Below, one piece after another: positions 6,110-7,231 of a stretch of 7,231 nucleotides of DNA. How positions within the stretch are numbered: position 1 is the first letter of the stretch; each line of letters opens with the position of its first letter. The notes under the pieces are model-generated. The model was not told the DNA's origin and did not search any database. It was given only the letters and a program-made list of their open reading frames with translations. The translations under genes and the position numbers were made by a program. The stretch is from Prolixibacteraceae bacterium. GTDB lineage: Bacteria; Bacteroidota; Bacteroidia; Bacteroidales; Prolixibacteraceae. The DNA is taken from positions 1 to 7,231 of the forward strand of contig JACMKG010000287.1 of NCBI GenBank assembly GCA_014380255.1, given 5' to 3'.

Positions 6110-6133
6110 ATGGATTAATATCTGATATATTGA

Positions 6134-6170
6134 TTATCAAATTCTTATCAATAAAAATAGATTTTGATAA
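6134..6170. repeat. Three TTATCAA motifs upstream of pckA
   Basis: TTATCAA occurs at 6134-6140 and 6145-6151, exactly 11 bases apart, and in inverted form TTGATAA at 6164-6170. The first copy also lies in the short palindrome TTGATTATCAA (6130-6140). One-turn spacing plus an inverted copy is what a regulator operator could look like, and PEP carboxykinase is commonly regulated. The region is very A/T-rich, so chance is a serious alternative. Confidence 0.3.
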
Positions 6171-6233
6171 AATGCTCATTCCAAATTGATCTTAATTTAA
6201 TATTTTGGGTCTTACGGAGGGGGGAAAAAAAGC

Positions 6234-6241
6234 TATTTTTG
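6234..6241 (+). promoter_or_regulatory. Candidate pckA promoter, -7 element TATTTTTG
   Basis: TATTTTTG fits TAnnTTTG exactly and would start transcription near 6248, giving a leader of about 45 bases. The nearest TTTTG upstream (6203-6207) is 26 bases away, further than the usual 19-21, so the -33 element is not convincing. A run of six G and seven A (6219-6231) lies just upstream. Confidence 0.35.
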
Positions 6242-6293
6242 ATGCAGAGAAAATTTAAAATTGTTGAAACCTATTACATTTTAATTACTTACT

Positions 6294-7231
6294 ATGAAAA
6301 ACACAGATCTATTAAAGTACGGTATTGATACCAATGTTGAGATCTTACACAATCCAACTTATGAGGAACTTTTTCAAGCAGAAATTGATCCTTCAAACGT
6401 AGGATATGAAAGAGGTGTATTGACTAATACTGGCGCTGTAGCTGTTGATACTGGTATTTTTACCGGACGTTCACCTAAAGATAAATTTATCGTTTTAGAT
6501 GACACTACAAAGGACACAATGTGGTGGGATGGAACGATCAATCGTCCAACTTCTCCTGAAGTATTTGACGCTTGTAAAGACTTGGTAGCAAAACAATTAT
6601 CAGGTGCAAAAAAATTGTATGTTGTAGACACTTATTGCGGTACCAACGAAGATACCCGCATGAAAGTTCGTTTCATTGTGGAAGTTGCATGGCAGGCTCA
6701 CTTTGTAACCAACATGTTTATCCGTCCTTCACACTTTGAATTGGCTAACTATGGTGAGCCTGATTTCGTATGTTTGAACGGTTCAAAAACTACTAACCCT
6801 AACTGGAAAGAACAAGGTTTGAATTCAGAAAACTTCACCTTATTTGATCTGACCCGTAAAATGCAGGTTATTGGTGGAACATGGTATGGTGGCGAAATGA
6901 AGAAAGGTATTTTTGCCTTGATGAACTATTACCTGCCATTGCGCGGTATCGCTTCTATGCACTGCTCGGCTAACGTAGGTACTGAAGGTGATGTTGCTAT
7001 TTTCTTCGGTTTATCAGGAACAGGTAAAACAACTTTATCAGCTGACCCAAAACGTTATTTGATTGGTGATGACGAGCACGGATGGGACAACCACGGTGTA
7101 TTCAACTACGAAGGTGGTTGCTATGCTAAGGTAATCGATTTGAGCAAAGAAAACGAACCAGACATCTGGAGAGCAATTCGTCGTGATGCATTACTCGAAA
7201 ACGTTACTGTAAATGCAGATGGAACTCCTGA
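6294..7231 (+). CDS. pckA: Phosphoenolpyruvate carboxykinase (ATP), N-terminal part (3' end outside window)
   Basis: PckA interconverts oxaloacetate plus ATP with PEP, CO2 and ADP. It serves gluconeogenesis and, in many fermentative Bacteroidetes, CO2 fixation toward succinate. About 312 codons are visible of a usual length near 535; the frame is open to the last base. Motifs, numbered from the ATG, are [10 protein letters not shown] (56-65, substrate arginine R59), [10 protein letters not shown] (162-171), Y198 and K204 (YGGEMKKG), SMHCSANVG (221-229, metal ligand H223), P-loop GLSGTGKT (239-246, K245) and LIGDDEHGW (256-264, metal ligand D260). Every residue lies 9 positions before its E. 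coli counterpart. This is the ATP-type, not the GTP-type, family. The start gives [11 protein letters not shown], matching family N-termini, without a Shine-Dalgarno. Codons favour GGT, GTT, CGT and GCT, as in highly expressed genes. The strong xerD terminator upstream makes separate transcription likely. Confidence 0.97.
   Translation, partial: MKNTDLLKYGIDTNVEILHNPTYEELFQAEIDPSNVGYERGVLTNTGAVAVDTGIFTGRSPKDKFIVLDDTTKDTMWWDGTINRPTSPEVFDACKDLVAKQLSGAKKLYVVDTYCGTNEDTRMKVRFIVEVAWQAHFVTNMFIRPSHFELANYGEPDFVCLNGSKTTNPNWKEQGLNSENFTLFDLTRKMQVIGGTWYGGEMKKGIFALMNYYLPLRGIASMHCSANVGTEGDVAIFFGLSGTGKTTLSADPKRYLIGDDEHGWDNHGVFNYEGGCYAKVIDLSKENEPDIWRAIRRDALLENVTVNADGTP

Noticed and set aside
6225..6240. AAAAA/TTTTT hairpin before pckA as a terminator
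   Set aside because: Only A-T pairs and a short stem, and the strong xerD terminator already lies upstream; the T run is better explained as part of the -7 element.
6374..6631. 85-codon minus-strand frame
   Set aside because: Antisense to pckA, which is unambiguous on the plus strand through its P-loop and metal-binding motifs.

Overview
The window looks like a chromosomal housekeeping region of a member of the Bacteroidota, most likely Bacteroidales. The proteins are of that type: an FtsK Walker A of the form GATGQGKSVGLN, a pyruvate kinase with an N-[TS]-A-H substitution in its N-terminal motif, and ATP-type PEP carboxykinase. Start codons mostly lack a Shine-Dalgarno sequence and sit in A/T-rich leaders. 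Sites matching the Bacteroidetes -7 element TAnnTTTG occur upstream of pyk, aroQ and pckA.

Layout. 2-1078 (+): C-terminal part of the DNA translocase FtsK, cut by the window start. 1211-1861 (+): LolA-family periplasmic lipoprotein carrier, ending in a rho-independent terminator. 1890-2860: a long gap between convergent genes, without a convincing gene but with three repeat structures: an 8-nt tandem array, a small hairpin, and an inverted array of 11-nt repeats. 2953-4371 (-): pyruvate kinase, with a strong terminator. 4547-4972 (-): type II 3-dehydroquinate dehydratase (aroQ). 5145-6044 (+): XerD-type tyrosine recombinase, divergent from aroQ and followed by a strong terminator. 6294-7231 (+): PEP carboxykinase (pckA), cut by the window end.

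How the genes relate. FtsK and XerD belong to the same chromosome-dimer resolution process, although about 4 kb separates them here and no dif site is visible. Pyk consumes PEP, PckA makes PEP from oxaloacetate, and AroQ lies in the shikimate pathway, which starts from PEP plus erythrose 4-phosphate. Three genes around one metabolite may be coincidence, because each appears to have its own promoter and terminator.

No new defence, mobile or biosynthetic system is evident. The most unusual element is the inverted 11-nt repeat array at 2496-2574. Its repeat length is about one DNA helical turn, and its two arms can pair in more than one register.
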